Shown in pieces: positions 32,263 to 41,277 of a DNA stretch of 64,000 nt. Both the position numbers and the translations under genes were made by a program. This DNA is from Oscillospiraceae bacterium (GTDB lineage: Bacteria > Bacillota > Clostridia > Oscillospirales > Ruminococcaceae): NCBI GenBank assembly GCA_017435565.1, contig JAFSEU010000004.1:34323-98322 (forward strand), in the 5' to 3' direction. Each line of letters opens with the position of its first letter. Position 1 is the first letter of the stretch. Under the pieces are notes generated by a model, which saw only the letters and a list, made by a program, of their open reading frames with translations, made no database searches and was not told the origin of the DNA.

Positions 32263-33366
32263 ATGGATATAAATACTGAAGAACAGAAGCGTGAGGAATT
32301 TCGCAGAATTTTGTTTGAGTTGGCTGAATCTCGTGTTGATCTCAAAGCCAAACGAGATCGTTCGGCAATGTACCAACGTTTAGAGAATCTATATTATATT
32401 CCAAATGACACTAATAAATATTTTCGCCATTTTTATTCAGATATTTTCCAGGTAGTTGCTCAAATTCATCAGAAAGATAAACCTGGAGACATATCGACTT
32501 TAGGATTAAATATTGATCAAATACATAAAGGATACCGCCCATTAAATAAGTGTAAATCCACCAATGAAACAATTGATATAACTGATTGTTTGAAAAAGCT
32601 GTACGACCATGTAAGCTTGGATATTGCGAGAATAGATTATACAATCGCCACAAATCGAAAGTATTCAGGCGAAGAGGACATTATTGAGCTTCGCTCCAAA
32701 ACTGCAGCAATGCAACTTGAATCTCAAAAACTCGCTAATCAACTTAAGGAGTCGCAAAGCCAGCTTGAAACAGTCGAAAAGAAACTTGATAGTTCCCAAA
32801 AGGAATACATATCCATATTGGGTATATTTTCTTCTGTTGTATTGGTTTTCACTGCAGGCGTAGCTTTTTCTACATCAGTTCTTGAGAATATTGCCGAGTC
32901 AAGCATATACAGAACGGTCTTTATAACTTTGCTCATAGGCTTAGTTTTGATTGATGCAATATCTTTGTTGTTCTATCACGTTGAAAAACTTGTACATAAC
33001 AAAAACAAGTATAACATAATGCCGATAATCATAATTAATGTGGTAATATTACTACTGATGGGTGTTAATTTATTGGCTTGGCGTTTTGGAGCGGTTGAAC
33101 ATCGTAACGTCAAACTAAGTGACCAGTATCAATCTTCTGCAACCGAAACAACAAGCACAAAAACCGAGGATACATTCGCTGTACCCTCGGTTTCTTTCTG
33201 TCTATACATCCTTCACATCCACCCACCCGGTAACATATTTACCGATGGGCTTTTTACCGACCTTATCCGCGCTGTTGGTGATGCGCAGTCTGCCGTTTAT
33301 AACATTGCTGTCATAAATATAGTAATTGCCGCTTATCTTTTTGGCGGCTTTTTTTGCGCTGCTTGA
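32263..33366 (+). CDS. Coiled-coil membrane protein, predicted toxin partner of Panacea
   Basis: A 367-residue frame. Residues ~1-150 are helical and soluble. Residues ~150-185 are a coiled coil (LESQKLANQLKESQSQLE). Three membrane helices follow at ~187-209, ~217-240 and ~253-277. Membrane proteins of this shape are common partners of Panacea antitoxins, so toxicity by membrane damage is inferred. The last ~75 residues look foreign: they read through the terminator hairpin at 33,161-33,193 and lie antisense to the endolysin gene. The original stop was probably lost at the junction with the prophage. Confidence 0.7.
   Translation: MDINTEEQKREEFRRILFELAESRVDLKAKRDRSAMYQRLENLYYIPNDTNKYFRHFYSDIFQVVAQIHQKDKPGDISTLGLNIDQIHKGYRPLNKCKSTNETIDITDCLKKLYDHVSLDIARIDYTIATNRKYSGEEDIIELRSKTAAMQLESQKLANQLKESQSQLETVEKKLDSSQKEYISILGIFSSVVLVFTAGVAFSTSVLENIAESSIYRTVFITLLIGLVLIDAISLLFYHVEKLVHNKNKYNIMPIIIINVVILLLMGVNLLAWRFGAVEHRNVKLSDQYQSSATETTSTKTEDTFAVPSVSFCLYILHIHPPGNIFTDGLFTDLIRAVGDAQSAVYNIAVINIVIAAYLFGGFFCAA
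33161..33193. terminator. Bidirectional terminator between cargo and lysis module
   Basis: AAACCGAGG(A)TAC / GTA(C)CCTCGGTTT stem with a 7-nt loop and T-rich flank. It ends the prophage late operon right after the endolysin stop and lies inside the plus-strand membrane-protein frame. Confidence 0.75.
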
Positions 33367-33876
33367 TACAAACAAATCTGCGCCGTTCAGAGCGACTTTT
33401 GTGCCTGCGGTGTAATTTTCCGCCGAAGGCTTGCAAACCGCCTCAGCGTTTGATTCTGTGCTTGTTTTGGCGATGTATGTACCCTTTTTGTTCTGCACAC
33501 CACAAAAGGGCGCAGGATTAACCCTGCAGCCGCAAGTCTTGCCGCCCTTACGGACCTCAAAATGCGTGTGTGGACCCGTACTGTTGCCCGTGCTGCCCAT
33601 TGTGCCGATGATATCGCCTGCCTTGACGACCTGTCCCTTTACCGTGCATATTTTATCAAGATGTGCATAATAAAAATATGTATTGCCCGATTTGATACGC
33701 ACAAGATTTCCGTAGCTTTGCGAGCCGACTTTTGTCTTGCCGTCCCAGAACTGCACGAGGTCAACCGTGCCGGCAGAGACTGCGTGCACATTACGGGAGT
33801 TATCGCCGACAATGTCAATTCCGCCGTGGCCGCTGCCATAGGGCTGTGTCACTCGGTTTTTTCCGTCAAATATCAT
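33202..33876 (-). CDS. Endolysin, M23 peptidase with SH3-like C-terminus
   Basis: A 224-residue phage lysis enzyme. The M23 metallopeptidase domain (residues ~1-135) has the zinc ligands in HGGIDIVG and HTHFEV. The C-terminal ~65 residues look like an SH3-type wall-binding domain (KVALNGADLFVSSSAKK ... VTGWVDVKDV). There is no signal peptide, so release depends on the holin upstream. The ATG overlaps the holin stop and follows AAAGGAGG. The gene ends with TAG directly before the terminator. Confidence 0.9.
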   Translation of the reverse strand: MIFDGKNRVTQPYGSGHGGIDIVGDNSRNVHAVSAGTVDLVQFWDGKTKVGSQSYGNLVRIKSGNTYFYYAHLDKICTVKGQVVKAGDIIGTMGSTGNSTGPHTHFEVRKGGKTCGCRVNPAPFCGVQNKKGTYIAKTSTESNAEAVCKPSAENYTAGTKVALNGADLFVSSSAKKAAKKISGNYYIYDSNVINGRLRITNSADKVGKKPIGKYVTGWVDVKDV

Positions 33877-34067
33877 ACTGTATCCTCCTTTACATTCATA
33901 ATCGCCGCCAAACCTGCGCCGATTGCCGAGGTAAGCAGTGACCGGATAATACCTGCGCTGATTTCGTCACAAAGCGGCAGATTTACAGCAAGCGAACCGA
34001 TAAACGCCTGTACAAATGTTCTCGCCGCTCTGCGCAGCATCACTTTGTGATTATTGATAAACTTCAT
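33873..34067 (-). CDS. Holin-like phage protein, 64 aa
   Basis: A small protein with an amphipathic basic N-terminus (NNHKVMLRRAARTF) and two hydrophobic segments at ~17-30 and ~43-58. It lies directly before the endolysin with an overlapping stop/start, the usual holin place. The family is not certain. AAAGGAG precedes the ATG. Confidence 0.7.
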   Translation of the reverse strand: MKFINNHKVMLRRAARTFVQAFIGSLAVNLPLCDEISAGIIRSLLTSAIGAGLAAIMNVKEDTV

Positions 34068-34069
34068 AA

Positions 34070-34288
34070 TTATTTGCTCCTTTCCAAATCGTCAATCCTG
34101 TGGTTTGCAACTTTCATCTGCTCTTCGATCACGGGGATTCTGCGTGCAAAATTGTTGTGCTCGGCAACTCGCTTTTCGAGCTGCTCCAGGCGGAAGGCAG
34201 TGAGTTTGCCACTTACCAATATTCCGCCGAAAGAACCGCCCAAGGTGCCGATGAGTGAGATTAAAGCTATAATGATATCAGTATCCAT
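34070..34288 (-). CDS. XhlA/BhlA-like lysis-associated membrane protein
   Basis: A 72-residue protein with an N-terminal membrane helix (IIALISLIGTLGGSFGGILV) and a C-terminal coiled coil (FRLEQLEKRVAEHNN, KVANHRIDDLE). This is the layout of haemolysin XhlA-like or small holin-associated phage proteins. It sits at the start of the lysis module. Confidence 0.7.
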   Translation of the reverse strand: MDTDIIIALISLIGTLGGSFGGILVSGKLTAFRLEQLEKRVAEHNNFARRIPVIEEQMKVANHRIDDLERSK

Positions 34289-34302
34289 ATACGCACTCCC
34301 CT

Positions 34303-35193
34303 CTATCGCTTAAGGTAAATAACCTGCATATCAGCACCCATACTGTTTGATATTGCGGTGCCGCTTGTTGATGTGTAAAGCTGCGCAAATGCCTCGATTT
34401 GCTCATCGGTGAGTGGCGTGACAATCGGTGTTTTAAGCGCATAGTTTACTGTCAAATCCACCGTTGCGGCATAGGTGCGAAACTCATCAGAGGTCGTAGC
34501 CGTATCGTATCTTGCAAACAGTCCACCGTTTGTATAGGCAACAATTACGCCGTCTGTCGCATTGCCGCCCAAGGGTGATACGCTGATCGCAAGCGCATTG
34601 CACATTTGCCCTTTTGCTGTGCTCAAAGCAGGCAATAAAGACGGGTTTGATGAACTATAAAACATATTAAAGCGATACAGCCCCGACCCCGACGGGAATT
34701 CGGCACGAGTGATAACAGGAATGTCGGCTACTTTGACGGAGTTGATATTTTGTACATATCGCATTGCAGTTATGTCAATATAATCACAAATCCACTGCTG
34801 ACCGTTTGCATCGGTATATGTACCGCCTGTATCGACAGGGATTCCGCAAAACTCACCGACATCGGGCAAAGCGAGAACGGTATCATCAACAGTAAACGTC
34901 GCCGATGTGCAGTCAAGGCTGACTATCTCAACAGGATTTGCAGGCGTCGGCGTTCCATCTTGCACCGATTTACCAAAAATCTTGATGCTGTCAAACCTTG
35001 CGTTTATAGCGTCGGTGATAGTGAGCGAGCTGCCGATAACCATTTGATAAACAACGTTGTTGAGCTTGTCTGTGATGATATCGGCATAACTGCGAAACGG
35101 CGTATCATCGGTAATGCTGTCAGAGCCGATTGCATTTCGTATCGCCGATTTTGTGTCGCTAAGATAAGCTAATTTATCCGCTACTGTGCCCAT
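34303..35193 (-). CDS. Phage tail tip or receptor-binding protein
   Basis: A 296-residue protein. The N-terminal ~50 residues (KSAIRNAIGSDSITDDTPFRSYADII) resemble the short adaptor of phage tail fibres. The rest is beta-rich with LSLTITDA-like and DGTPTPANPVEIVSL segments common in tail-fibre proteins of gut Firmicutes phages. It ends with TAG, followed at once by the ribosome site of the next gene. Between the tail genes and the holins it is the likely host-contact protein. Confidence 0.6.
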   Translation of the reverse strand: MGTVADKLAYLSDTKSAIRNAIGSDSITDDTPFRSYADIITDKLNNVVYQMVIGSSLTITDAINARFDSIKIFGKSVQDGTPTPANPVEIVSLDCTSATFTVDDTVLALPDVGEFCGIPVDTGGTYTDANGQQWICDYIDITAMRYVQNINSVKVADIPVITRAEFPSGSGLYRFNMFYSSSNPSLLPALSTAKGQMCNALAISVSPLGGNATDGVIVAYTNGGLFARYDTATTSDEFRTYAATVDLTVNYALKTPIVTPLTDEQIEAFAQLYTSTSGTAISNSMGADMQVIYLKR

Positions 35194-35194
35194 A

Positions 35195-35452
35195 TCAAAT
35201 CACCTCACCGTTTATGGTATCGAGCAGCGCCCCTATGTCACCGATGGCGGCGTTTGCCTCGTCTGCTGTGCTCTGCGCATTTTCGGCAGCAGTCTGAGCG
35301 CTTTCCGCTGCCGATTGTGCGGCTTCGGCGACGTCGGCGTTGGCTTTTAATGCGGTGTCAATTGTGTCCATATTTGCATTGATATCACCAATCAGCGACG
35401 GTTCGGTGATATCGGGTTTTACAAGATTATAATTTGTAGTTTTAGTTGCCAT
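35195..35452 (-). CDS. Short tail-fibre linker protein, 85 aa
   Basis: Begins MATKTTNYNLVKPDITEPSL, a motif of phage tail-fibre N-termini, followed by an Ala/Gln-rich trimeric coiled-coil-like stretch (AEAAQSAAESAQTAAENAQS). It probably forms a stalk or a structural adaptor. It overlaps the upstream tail frame by 11 bp, with AGGAGG before the ATG. Confidence 0.65.
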   Translation of the reverse strand: MATKTTNYNLVKPDITEPSLIGDINANMDTIDTALKANADVAEAAQSAAESAQTAAENAQSTADEANAAIGDIGALLDTINGEVI

Positions 35453-36122
35453 TGTTACCTCCTACCTGTCCCCAGGTAAATCGGGCAAGCTCGCCCCAAG
35501 TATATTTTGCAGCATCCGCCCAGGTTCCTAAGTTCCTTGCTTCGGCGTTTGTGATATCATTGAGCAATTCCTCTTTCTGTGCCGCCGTCATTTTCTCAAC
35601 GCGTGTCTTTGCCGCACCGAATACGGTGTCGCTGCCGCACGAGCTGATATTGTGCATTCCCCGCCACTCCCAGCGATATGACGTTATCGGCGCAAGATTG
35701 CCCTTATCACCTGCGGCAAAGCCGACAAAATTCACCCAATCTCCGAGCTCCAGCGCAGGGTCGCCGAAAAGGTCAGCTTCAAAGGGGCGAAAACGTGCTG
35801 TTTTAAGGCTTTCAAAAACACCCGAAACGGGTACCTTGCTTCCCGTAATACGCCTCCATGGGACAACCTCGTGGAGTTCGGCTACAATTCCGACGTCGAG
35901 CGACTCATCCTTAGCGGTATAAACATAAATGCCGTGCGAGCCGCTTGTGTGCGCAATCGTTACATCAAGCTGTTTTGTGCCGTAAGTGAGTGCTGAAAAA
36001 CTCTCGCTCATTCGCTCAGACGCCGCTATCTCACGCTTAAGAGGCTTGATTTTAAGCTCGCTTAATTCCAGCTCGCCGTAGCGGTTGATGAACGCAATGC
36101 AGTTTGTATGCTTGCAGATTTC
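35442..36122 (-). CDS. C-terminal part of a tail protein, separated by an in-frame TAG
   Basis: The frame continues without a break from the 36,123-37,445 gene: after its TAG at 36,125-36,123 the next codons read EICKHTNCIAFINRYGEL and go on to residue 226 of this part. The segment around the TAG, WDAL-stop-EICKHTNCIAFINRYG, matches the continuous pattern found in tail-tip proteins (a helix, then a FINRDG-type turn). There is no ribosome site before the internal ATG at 36,011. So this is the distal part of one 667-codon gene, either read through the TAG or silent. Confidence 0.75.
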   Translation of the reverse strand, partial: EICKHTNCIAFINRYGELELSELKIKPLKREIAASERMSESFSALTYGTKQLDVTIAHTSGSHGIYVYTAKDESLDVGIVAELHEVVPWRRITGSKVPVSGVFESLKTARFRPFEADLFGDPALELGDWVNFVGFAAGDKGNLAPITSYRWEWRGMHNISSCGSDTVFGAAKTRVEKMTAAQKEELLNDITNAEARNLGTWADAAKYTWGELARFTWGQVGGNNGN

Positions 36123-37445
36123 CTAAAGCGCATCCCACAACGTTTTTATCTCTGCAAAGCTGCCTATCATTATCTCGATATCGGCATTGGGCAGAGCTGA
36201 CAGCTCCTCATAGGATTGGCAAAGCGGAATGCCCGAATACTCAGATATCGCCTTAAGCCATCCGTAAGCTGTGTTGAAATGCCCGTATTCGTTGAAAATA
36301 TCGCCCGAAACCGCAATATCCTTAAGGCGTATCATATCATCATATCCAAGGATTTTCACGAATCCCGGAGAGGATTTTGTTACCTCACTCGGAGTGAAAC
36401 TCCCAAGAGGGCATTCTTCCCATCCGCCGTCGGTTCCGCCGTCGGTCAGAATCCAGAAAGACAGCGAAATGCGTGTTGAATAAAAATTGTCCGCTGTCCA
36501 GGCAGTGGGCAGTCTGATATCAAGATTAAATTCGGCAGCGTTGGCGGCCCCGGGCAAAAACAAATCGCTGTTCATACAGCTATTGCTTTTTGACAGCGAT
36601 TTTATGATATCATTATCAATTGTTATCATCAGAGTGTCACCCAGCGTGACCTGACCTGTGATTTTGGTCTGACGTGTGGGCTTTCTGACAGCCTTTATGT
36701 AGTTTTCACTCGGGAACGTCCTTGTCGTCGATAACGGCGCTAAATACGGATAAGAACCGTTTCTGATACGCCACGCCCACTTCGGGTAGGGCTCGGTATA
36801 GGAAAATGCAGACGGAATATCAAGCCCGTCAATATATGGGTACCCATCGGAAATTCTCCATATAGGGGTTCCGTCAATAAAGCTTCCTGTGCCGGCATTG
36901 GCGTAAAATGTATCGCCTATGATATCGTACAGTCCTATTTCTCCGTCAGACAAACGCTCTGCGGGGACAAAATCACGAATCAGAATATCATCTTCATAAA
37001 TTTTTGCACCGTAAATAATACCACTGTGATATCCGTTGTCGCCCGAATAGCGGAACAGATTGATGGGATACAATTTTGAAAAAGAGCCTGTTGATATCGA
37101 AGATACATCAACAATACGTTCCTGCGATGCAACTGCATCAACGGTATAGGTACCGTTTTTTGCATCCAAATCAAACAGGCAACGCTTGTAAGGATATGAG
37201 ATTCCCGTACTGTAATTGCCGCCATTGCCGTAATAAATAGTCCCGTTATAAGCGCCAACGAAAAAAATACATCCCGCCGTTCCGCAACCACTGACACTCC
37301 AGCCCGATGTAGATTTGATAAGCTCATCTACAATCAATCTGAGTTGGCTGTGGTTGGATGATGTTACATTTACGCCTGTATCGATATACTGTGTCCCTGT
37401 CGCTTCAATTCCTGTCAGATGCTTATATCCGATTGGTAAACTCAT
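36123..37445 (-). CDS. Tail-tip protein, N-terminal part ending at an in-frame TAG
   Basis: A 440-residue frame. Residues ~10-170 look like a LamG/concanavalin-type domain (GTQYIDTGVNVTSSNHSQ, ENYIKAV later). Residues ~250-440 look like the baseplate/tail endopeptidase-associated region typical of siphovirus tail proteins. The frame stops at TAG exactly inside a conserved helix and the homologous sequence goes on in the same frame for 226 more codons. A Gln codon (CAG) changed to TAG would explain it. It lies between the beta-helix protein and the small stalk protein. Confidence 0.75.
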   Translation of the reverse strand: MSLPIGYKHLTGIEATGTQYIDTGVNVTSSNHSQLRLIVDELIKSTSGWSVSGCGTAGCIFFVGAYNGTIYYGNGGNYSTGISYPYKRCLFDLDAKNGTYTVDAVASQERIVDVSSISTGSFSKLYPINLFRYSGDNGYHSGIIYGAKIYEDDILIRDFVPAERLSDGEIGLYDIIGDTFYANAGTGSFIDGTPIWRISDGYPYIDGLDIPSAFSYTEPYPKWAWRIRNGSYPYLAPLSTTRTFPSENYIKAVRKPTRQTKITGQVTLGDTLMITIDNDIIKSLSKSNSCMNSDLFLPGAANAAEFNLDIRLPTAWTADNFYSTRISLSFWILTDGGTDGGWEECPLGSFTPSEVTKSSPGFVKILGYDDMIRLKDIAVSGDIFNEYGHFNTAYGWLKAISEYSGIPLCQSYEELSALPNADIEIMIGSFAEIKTLWDAL

Positions 37446-38284
37446 ATCTCAATCACCACAAATCCGTTAGCGTTAAGTTCGTCTGCGGATTGCATCTGCT
37501 GAGTTGTCAGCGGCACAATTCCTGTGCCTGATACAGCGGCTTTGGCAAGTGTTGAGTCAACAACCGAAATATCAGTCGCCTTGCCCACAAACACCCAACT
37601 CGTCAGCTCATCACCGACGTTTTCCAGCGCGATAATACAGTTTTGCACTAAGCTCGGCGCATCATATTGTGTAGGTTTACACTTGCCCTCTATTCGGCAG
37701 GTGTAAAATTCACAAGCACAGAATGTCTTGTTTTGTGTAGTCACAGGACTTGATGTATCACTGTAAATATGGCAGCGGGTAAAGGTTTTGGTGTGGTCTG
37801 CATATGAACTTGTCGAGCCGCCGAAACAGCTCCCCTTGAAAGTAATAATTGAATCATAAAAGTTAAGCCTGCCGTAATATCCGCTTGAAGACCCTGTGCC
37901 TGAGGCAAAGAATACGGCGTTTCCCGAAAATTCGCAGTTTTCGACGTTAACGTTAGCGGATGTACCTGCTTTGAGAAATCCGCTGTTGCTGTAAAAATCC
38001 TTAAACGATATATTTTTTATCGTATTGGTTCCTGCAGCAAGGATGGCATATTTCGGAACGTCAAGGCTCGGTGATTGCACGTTGTAATTGATGTTCCTTA
38101 TCTCGTGGGCGTCGCCGTCAAGCTCTTTGCAGGTCAGAGTACAAGCTGTCCACACCCCGTCGTTGTAGTCGTTGGCGTCAAGGTCGCACCCGAGCTTGTA
38201 ATAGCTTGCCGAATCCGTAACGTCGTAAAAATCGTCCCAGTTTTGGATGATAAAAGGGTCGGTCTGTGTTCCTGTGCCTGTCAT
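37442..38284 (-). CDS. Beta-helix-like tail protein
   Basis: A 280-residue protein with many short hydrophobic repeats such as NTIKNISFKDFYSNSGFLK and VNVENCEFSGNAVFF, as in right-handed parallel beta-helices of phage tail spikes. It begins TGTGTQTDPFIIQNWDDF, common at the start of such domains. It probably binds or cleaves surface glycans; no catalytic residues can be named. It overlaps the start of the next tail gene by 4 bp. Confidence 0.6.
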   Translation of the reverse strand: MTGTGTQTDPFIIQNWDDFYDVTDSASYYKLGCDLDANDYNDGVWTACTLTCKELDGDAHEIRNINYNVQSPSLDVPKYAILAAGTNTIKNISFKDFYSNSGFLKAGTSANVNVENCEFSGNAVFFASGTGSSSGYYGRLNFYDSIITFKGSCFGGSTSSYADHTKTFTRCHIYSDTSSPVTTQNKTFCACEFYTCRIEGKCKPTQYDAPSLVQNCIIALENVGDELTSWVFVGKATDISVVDSTLAKAAVSGTGIVPLTTQQMQSADELNANGFVVIEI

Positions 38285-38296
38285 CGAATCACTCCT

Positions 38297-38647
38297 TTAC
38301 ATCTCGGTGAGGGAAAGAGCAACAGCCCATTTTCCCTTGCCGTTTTTATCATAATTGGGCGTATAGGTCCTGTCACCTGCGTACATTGTTTTGGTGATGA
38401 TTTCGTCGAACAAATCAAACTCCACTTCACAGCTCGGTTCGGCAACTGCGTTTCTGATAACGCTTGCCTGTGCAGGCATAAGCACGCTCCAGTTTGCGTC
38501 GATTTTGAGCTTTGTCGCAATGCGCTCACGGCACATATCGCCCGCCTGGCTTCTGCCGCTGTTTGATGAGTCGATGTCGCTCTCTAAGATAATCAGCTCA
38601 TCGGGGACGGGCATATCAACGCCGCCTATTCTTAATATGTAGCTCAT
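38297..38647 (-). CDS. Phage tail protein, DUF6711-like
   Basis: A 116-residue protein (YILRIGGVDMPVPDEL start, VSLTEM-like end ALSLTEM). Small proteins of this kind directly follow the tape measure gene in Clostridia siphoviruses and are probably distal tail components. The ATG overlaps the tape measure stop and follows GGAGG. Confidence 0.6.
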   Translation of the reverse strand: MSYILRIGGVDMPVPDELIILESDIDSSNSGRSQAGDMCRERIATKLKIDANWSVLMPAQASVIRNAVAEPSCEVEFDLFDEIITKTMYAGDRTYTPNYDKNGKGKWAVALSLTEM

Positions 38648-41277
38648 ATTGTGCCTCCGTTCGTAGCTCTTGTGTTTCTGGCGTTGTATCTTCTGATGAC
38701 CTCGGAAACGGTCTTGCCGTCAAGCATCAGCTTGATTATTTCCGTTCTGCCGCTGTTCATTTCACTTTGTGCGTCCTTGAATGCCTGCATCATTGTCGAA
38801 TACGGCGAAACGATTTCGGGTTCTCGATTGTTATCGCCCAAGATTGCGGCGAATTCGCCGAAGTTTGCGGGAACGACCGTGCCGGTGGCGAGCCGTGGAA
38901 TATGTGGAATATCAAAACCGACGTGACCGCCGCCCATAATTTCAGGCAAATCAAAACCGATACCGTTGATGCCATCAACGATATTTGTGTTGATAGCGTC
39001 AATCATCCAGTTTATGGCGTCGGCGATTCCCGATTTCACATCTTCCCACAAGTCAAGAATTTCTTCCTTGACGTCAGAAAAAAATGATGTAACGCTTGAA
39101 AACGCCGATTTGATATTTTCAGCAGCACTCGTAAATTTCTCCGAAAACCACTCGCCTATATCGGAAAAAGCGCCGACTATATCGTTATATCTGCTGACAG
39201 CCCAGCTTTTTATCGTTGTAAATGCCGAAATAATTCCGTATTTTACAAGAGCGAATTTCTGCGAAAACCACTGCCCGATATTTGAAAATGCACCCGTTAT
39301 GTCGTTTTTTCTGTCAACAAACCAATTGCCGATATTCTCAAAAGCGGTGTGTATGCCGTTTTTAGCAGCAGTGAATTTTTCGGAAAACCACTCGCCGATA
39401 TCAGAAAACGCACTTGTGATATTGTTCTTTTTGTCGCGAAACCATTTTCCGATATCCGAAAAGGCAGATTTTATGTTATCACAAGCATTACCAAAAAAGT
39501 CGGGAATTTTCTCTGTAAAAAACGTTTCAACTGCATTCCAGACAGCGACTGCGCCGTCGAATATCGGCCAAAGGAAGCCGTCTATCTGTTCGCCCCATTT
39601 ATCATATATTGCCGAACCGATTTGCCAGCCGGCAATAAATGCAGCAAACGCTGCGACAAATTGTGTTCCGTATGAAAGTCCAGCAGCATTCCCTGCAGAA
39701 CCGATAGGTAGTGTAAGCTTTGAAAATGCCGTGCCAATCGTACCCTTAAGTGTAGAAAGGCCATCGGCAAATTTGTTGATTGCAGAGCCGACTTTTACAG
39801 CGGCATAAATCGCTGTGATTGCACCGGCAAGCTCCAGAAGATTCTCTACGTCGTTTTCGTCGATGCTCGTTCCGACCTTCTTGATATATCCGCCTAATTT
39901 CTTGACGCCCTTGACGATCTGGTCGCCAGTCCACTCGGCAATTGGCTCAAGCCATTCTTCCCACAGGCGCATCAGAACAGGCTCAGCAGTTTCCCATGCG
40001 GCACTTATGCCCTCGATTGCATCGGACAGTCCGTCGAGAAACGCAGGAATAAAATCGCCGACAGTCCATTGACCGAACGGAACGAGAATGTTGTCCCAGA
40101 ACCATTTCAGCCCGTCGCCGACATTGTTTCCGAAAGGCTTTAATGTTTCCCAAAGCTTTTCAAATCCTGTTGTGACAGGTCTGAAAAATACTGAAAGATT
40201 TTTCAGAACTCCCTTCAGCTTGTCAAGGTTCTGTTCGACAGGCTCGGTATCTGTGGTAATCGAGGTAATCTCTGAAGGAATACCGACTCCCCCGATATCG
40301 GTACCCGAACCACCGCTGTCGCCGCTGCGCTTATTGATTTCGTCAAAGCCCATCAGCTGACGCTCGGTAGCTTTGGCGGCATCCTCGGCGCTGTTTGCGA
40401 TATCAGCATAATTATCGGCGGCAGTGCCCGAATCGACCGCAAGTGAAAAGCTCTGTGACAAATCGAATCCGAAAATATCGCTTAAAACTGCAGCGGCATT
40501 GCGAGCAGAAACTATAAGCTGTGACAGAATCGAATTCAGCGTTTTTACCGCAGGTGTCAGCACATTGACAAGAATGGTACCGATTATGGAAGAAAACTCT
40601 TTCCACTGCTCAGCGAGAATTCTTGTCTGATTCGCCCAGCTATCAGACGTCTTAGCAAAGTCACCCTGCGCTAAAGAGGTCTGATGCATTACATAGGCGT
40701 ATCTCAACTGCACCTTTTCTGCCTGCGACATTGCCGAAACATTCTTGGTAATACCCCGTGATAAAGCAAATGCCTGCAAGTTCGCTTCGGTCATTACAAC
40801 GCCGAATTGCTTCAGGGTTTCGGTTTCGCCCGTGAATATGGATTTCAGGGCGGTTGAAGCGACATCCTGAGTAACGTTGTAGAACGATGCCATATCTGCA
40901 GAAAGCCCTGTCAGCGTCACAGCCATATCCGAAGCGCAGTCGTCGGCAATCCCCATACCCTTTGCCATAGACATCAGGGTCGAGCCTGTCTGCTTTGCGC
41001 TAAGCCTTGATATACCAAAGCTCTTGATTGCAGTGTCGGCGAACGCTTCCATCTTGTAGGCCATTTCGCCGAAAGCAGTATCAACAACGTTCTGCACTTC
41101 CTGAACGTCCGAAGCAATTGTTACTGCCTGTTTGCCGAAATTGATTAATGCGCCGATGGAGAAGGCAACTCCGAATGCTGTAGCAAGCTTAGAAAGAGTT
41201 GATTTCAGTGAATTAACACCGTTTACAAACCCCTTGGTATCAACCCGTGTATCAAAATTCAGATATCCATCAGCCAT
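38644..41277 (-). CDS. Tail tape measure protein
   Basis: An 877-residue protein that sets tail length. The N-terminal ~270 residues match the tape measure core (KQAVTIASDVQEVQNVVD, AMSQAEKVQLRYAYVM, FAKTSDSWANQTRILAEQW). The C-terminal third has repeated units with FSDIGEWFSEKF and NIKSAFSDIGKWF, about five copies. Hydrophobic segments lie at ~505-560. The ATG at 41,277 is preferred to an in-frame GTG 12 bp earlier. It is transcribed with the other tail genes. Confidence 0.92.
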   Translation of the reverse strand: MADGYLNFDTRVDTKGFVNGVNSLKSTLSKLATAFGVAFSIGALINFGKQAVTIASDVQEVQNVVDTAFGEMAYKMEAFADTAIKSFGISRLSAKQTGSTLMSMAKGMGIADDCASDMAVTLTGLSADMASFYNVTQDVASTALKSIFTGETETLKQFGVVMTEANLQAFALSRGITKNVSAMSQAEKVQLRYAYVMHQTSLAQGDFAKTSDSWANQTRILAEQWKEFSSIIGTILVNVLTPAVKTLNSILSQLIVSARNAAAVLSDIFGFDLSQSFSLAVDSGTAADNYADIANSAEDAAKATERQLMGFDEINKRSGDSGGSGTDIGGVGIPSEITSITTDTEPVEQNLDKLKGVLKNLSVFFRPVTTGFEKLWETLKPFGNNVGDGLKWFWDNILVPFGQWTVGDFIPAFLDGLSDAIEGISAAWETAEPVLMRLWEEWLEPIAEWTGDQIVKGVKKLGGYIKKVGTSIDENDVENLLELAGAITAIYAAVKVGSAINKFADGLSTLKGTIGTAFSKLTLPIGSAGNAAGLSYGTQFVAAFAAFIAGWQIGSAIYDKWGEQIDGFLWPIFDGAVAVWNAVETFFTEKIPDFFGNACDNIKSAFSDIGKWFRDKKNNITSAFSDIGEWFSEKFTAAKNGIHTAFENIGNWFVDRKNDITGAFSNIGQWFSQKFALVKYGIISAFTTIKSWAVSRYNDIVGAFSDIGEWFSEKFTSAAENIKSAFSSVTSFFSDVKEEILDLWEDVKSGIADAINWMIDAINTNIVDGINGIGFDLPEIMGGGHVGFDIPHIPRLATGTVVPANFGEFAAILGDNNREPEIVSPYSTMMQAFKDAQSEMNSGRTEIIKLMLDGKTVSEVIRRYNARNTRATNGGTI

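Noticed and set aside
34303..38284. Diversity-generating retroelement acting on the tail genes
   Set aside because: No reverse transcriptase gene and no template/variable repeat pair was seen in the window.
38966..39808. 280-residue plus-strand frame in the tape measure region
   Set aside because: It is the antisense of the repeated part of the tape measure protein; no ribosome site and wrong direction for the operon.
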